Assembly: GCF_001189955.1 (NCBI RefSeq)
Contig: NZ_LFLT01000002.1
Coordinates: forward strand, 124,001 to 188,000
From: Herbaspirillum chlorophenolicum
GTDB lineage: Bacteria; Pseudomonadota; Gammaproteobacteria; Burkholderiales; Burkholderiaceae_D
Length of the DNA stretch: 64,000 nt
Direction of reading: 5' to 3'
In this document: piece after piece, positions 62,086 through 64,000 of the stretch
Position numbering within the stretch: position 1 is the first letter of the stretch
Layout: every line of letters starts with the position of its first letter
Notes under the pieces: model-generated
Database searches by the model: none
Told to the model about the DNA's origin: nothing
The model's input: the letters and a program-made list of their open reading frames with translations, nothing else
Made by a program: the position numbers and the translations under genes

Positions 62086-63219
62086 ATGCGTATTAGCACC
62101 CAGATGTTGTATCAGATGAGCAATAACGATCTGACAAACATGCAAGGCCAGCTCCTTAAGCTGAACCAACAGGTTTCGGCCGGCCAGAAGGTGCTGGTGC
62201 CATCGGACGACCCGGTGTCTTCCGCTCGTGCGCTGGACCTGAACCAGAGCCAGGCGCTGAACGACCAGTATAAAATCAACCGCCAGAACGCCAACAGTTC
62301 ACTGGCGCAGGTTGCCAGTACGCTTTCCAGTTTCACCGACATGCTGACCAAGCTGAAGTCGGACGGGATCAAGGCCGGTAACCAGTCGTTCAGCAATGCC
62401 GAACGCGCCAACCTGGCTGCCGAGCTGAAGGGCAATTTCCAGGAAGTGCTGGGCTACGCCAATGCAACCGATGGCCAGGGCAATTATCTGTTCTCCGGTT
62501 TCAAGAGCACCACCCAGCCATTTACGCTGGATGGCAATGGCAATGCCGTGTACAACGGCGACCAGGGTTCGATGACCTTGCAGGTCGATTCGACCCGCCA
62601 GATGGAAATCAGCGCTTCCGGCCAATCCATTTTCCAGGGCAATGGCCAGGATATTTTCCAGACCATGAACAACCTGATCAGCGTGCTGTCGGTGCCGGTG
62701 ACCGAGGCCGCCAACAATGCCGACGAAACGGCCGCCAACACTTTTGAGTATCCTGCAGGTACAGGCCAGTTCCCGATCCAGGCATATAAGACTGCGCAGG
62801 CGACGCTGGATGCAACCGATCCCAATGATCCCACCTATGCAGCCAAGTTTTCCGCGGCCGCGGCTGCCAAACTGAAGTCGGATGCCGCCGATGCGGCGCG
62901 TACTCCGGTGGTCGGCAGCCAAGCCGCTCTGACACGCCAATTGGCCCAGTTCGGCACGCAGTTCGATGCCATGATCAATAACGTCGGCACCGCTACCGCA
63001 TCGGTCGGCGCACGCCAGAATGAGTTGGATAGCCTGGACGCCGCCGGCCTGGTCAAGAATGAGAACTACACTGCAACGATCAACAACCTGCTGGGCCGCA
63101 ATACTTCCGACGTGTCTGAACTGATCAGCGACCTGACGCTGAAGCAGACTTACCTGGCGGCGGCACAAAAAGTGTTTGTGTCGACCAGCAGCCTGACGTT
63201 GCTGAACTACCTGAAGTAA
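62086..63219 (+). CDS. flgL: Flagellar hook-associated protein 3, FlgL
   Basis: 377 residues with flagellin-like ends: MRISTQMLYQMSNNDLTNMQ and KVLVPSDDPVSSARALDLNQ at the start, LTLKQTYLAAAQKVFVSTSS and SLTLLNYLK at the end. It forms the second junction ring between hook and filament. TGAGGGAAG gives the ribosome-binding site. It is followed by a strong bidirectional terminator. Confidence 0.96.
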   Translation: MRISTQMLYQMSNNDLTNMQGQLLKLNQQVSAGQKVLVPSDDPVSSARALDLNQSQALNDQYKINRQNANSSLAQVASTLSSFTDMLTKLKSDGIKAGNQSFSNAERANLAAELKGNFQEVLGYANATDGQGNYLFSGFKSTTQPFTLDGNGNAVYNGDQGSMTLQVDSTRQMEISASGQSIFQGNGQDIFQTMNNLISVLSVPVTEAANNADETAANTFEYPAGTGQFPIQAYKTAQATLDATDPNDPTYAAKFSAAAAAKLKSDAADAARTPVVGSQAALTRQLAQFGTQFDAMINNVGTATASVGARQNELDSLDAAGLVKNENYTATINNLLGRNTSDVSELISDLTLKQTYLAAAQKVFVSTSSLTLLNYLK

Positions 63220-63256
63220 TAAGAAGGCCCTGGCGCCCTCTGGGCGTGTATGTAGC

Positions 63257-63286
63257 AAAAAAGGCGAACCGTGGTTCGCCTTTTTT
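63257..63286. terminator. Bidirectional terminator between flgL and fliR
   Basis: AAAAAAGGCGAACC (63257-63270) and GGTTCGCCTTTTTT (63273-63286) form a long stem with A-run and T-run at the ends, working in both directions between convergent flgL and fliR. Confidence 0.93.
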
Positions 63287-63304
63287 GTTGGGGGAACGAT
63301 TTGC

Positions 63305-64000
63305 TCAGGGTTTGAAGCCAGCGGCAATGGGCGACATGTTGCTCAGCAGGCGCACCATTTCTATGCCGTCGGAGAGGAAGTGCTGCAGCGGCGTCAGCAT
63401 GTAAGGCAGGCCGAGGCCGATCAGGATGAAGCCGGACAGCATGGTGACTGAAAAGCCGATACCGAACAGGTTCAGTTGCGGCGCCGCGCGCGTCAGGATG
63501 CCCAGTGCAAAGTTGGTGATCAGCAGTGCGATCACTAGTGGCAGCGACAATTGAAGTCCCATGCTGAATATGCGCGTCCCCCACAGGGCAAGGCTGTGAA
63601 AGCCTTCCGCAGTGATGGGTTGGGCGGAGATGGGCAGGGTATGGAAACTTTCCGCCATGACCGAGAGCAGGATCAGGTGGCCGTTCAGGCTCAGGAACAC
63701 CATGGTCGCCAACAGCGAGAACACCTGGCTGATTACCGAGGTACGGCCTTGGGTTTGCGGATCGAAGAAGGCTGCGAATGACAGGCCCATGGTGGCGCTG
63801 GTAAATTCACCCGCTGCTTCGACGGCAGCGAACACGATGCGCATGGCTAAGCCCATGGACAGGCCGATGATCAGTTGCTGGGCCAGGACCAGCAATCCGG
63901 CCATCGACATGGGGTCGAGTGCAGCCGGTATCGGTACGTCAGGTCCGATCACCAGCGCTATCGCGATTCCCAGCATCACCTTGACCAGCATCGGTACGTT
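63305..64000 (-). CDS. fliR: Flagellar export protein FliR (N-terminus missing at window edge)
   Basis: 232 codons are visible; the gene enters from the right edge, so about the first 30 residues are missing. The hydrophobic pattern with five or six helices and segments LAMRIVFAAVEAAGEFTSAT, GLSFAAFFDPQTQGR and PLVIALLITNFALGILTRAAPQLNLF are typical of FliR. It is part of the export gate with FliP, FliQ, FlhA and FlhB. Its direction implies that the fliE-to-fliR cluster lies to the right on the reverse strand. Confidence 0.95.
   Translation of the reverse strand, partial: NVPMLVKVMLGIAIALVIGPDVPIPAALDPMSMAGLLVLAQQLIIGLSMGLAMRIVFAAVEAAGEFTSATMGLSFAAFFDPQTQGRTSVISQVFSLLATMVFLSLNGHLILLSVMAESFHTLPISAQPITAEGFHSLALWGTRIFSMGLQLSLPLVIALLITNFALGILTRAAPQLNLFGIGFSVTMLSGFILIGLGLPYMLTPLQHFLSDGIEMVRLLSNMSPIAAGFKP

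Overview
The window looks like about 64 kb of chromosome from a GC-rich betaproteobacterium, most likely an Oxalobacteraceae member close to Herbaspirillum. I infer this from gene order and protein character (infC-rpmI-rplT-pheS-pheT-ihfA-merR; an EpsE/F/G/L-type exopolysaccharide locus; the order cheR-cheD-cheB-cheY-cheZ-flhB-flhA-flhF-flhG-fliA-flgN/M/A-flgB to flgL). No database search was possible. No insertion sequence, prophage, CRISPR array or rRNA gene was seen.

Region 1 (1-5560) is core translation: the tail of infC, ribosomal proteins L35 and L20, both subunits of phenylalanyl-tRNA synthetase, IHF alpha and a small MerR-type regulator, closed by a strong terminator. Two regulatory arrangements stand out: a hairpin that hides the rpmI Shine-Dalgarno sequence, and a Phe-rich leader ORF with two terminator-like hairpins directly in front of pheS.

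Region 2 (5658-31678) is mostly exopolysaccharide biosynthesis. After a GNAT acetyltransferase and a PAP2 phosphatase comes a long co-directional cluster: outer-membrane EpsL-like protein, WcaJ-like initiating transferase, Wza-like EpsE, Wzc-like EpsF, kinase-like EpsG, an acyltransferase, several glycosyltransferases, a Wzx flippase, a Wzy polymerase, two membrane O-acyltransferases, a divergent secreted protein of unknown function, a processive-type GT2, a TagA/WecG transferase fused to a STAS domain, UDP-glucose dehydrogenase, an NDP-sugar synthase and ManC. This is a complete Wzx/Wzy route with precursor supply (UDP-GlcA, GDP-Man).

Region 3 (31679-37620) is a mixed stretch: a duplicated DnaA-box-like intergenic unit, glycerate kinase, two tiny Tyr-rich lipoproteins, a TonB-like protein with an unfamiliar C-terminus, tRNA-Pro(GGG) with promoter and terminator, and a DmeR/DmeF metal-efflux operon with a readable operator.

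Region 4 (37770-64000) is chemotaxis and flagella: an MCP with a C-terminal sensor-like domain, cheRDBYZ, flhBA, flhF, a degenerate flhG, fliA, the reverse-strand flgAMN genes, flgB to flgL and the reverse-strand end of fliR at the right edge. Two sigma-28 promoters are readable, in front of flgM and of flgK, matching the expected late-gene control by FliA and FlgM.
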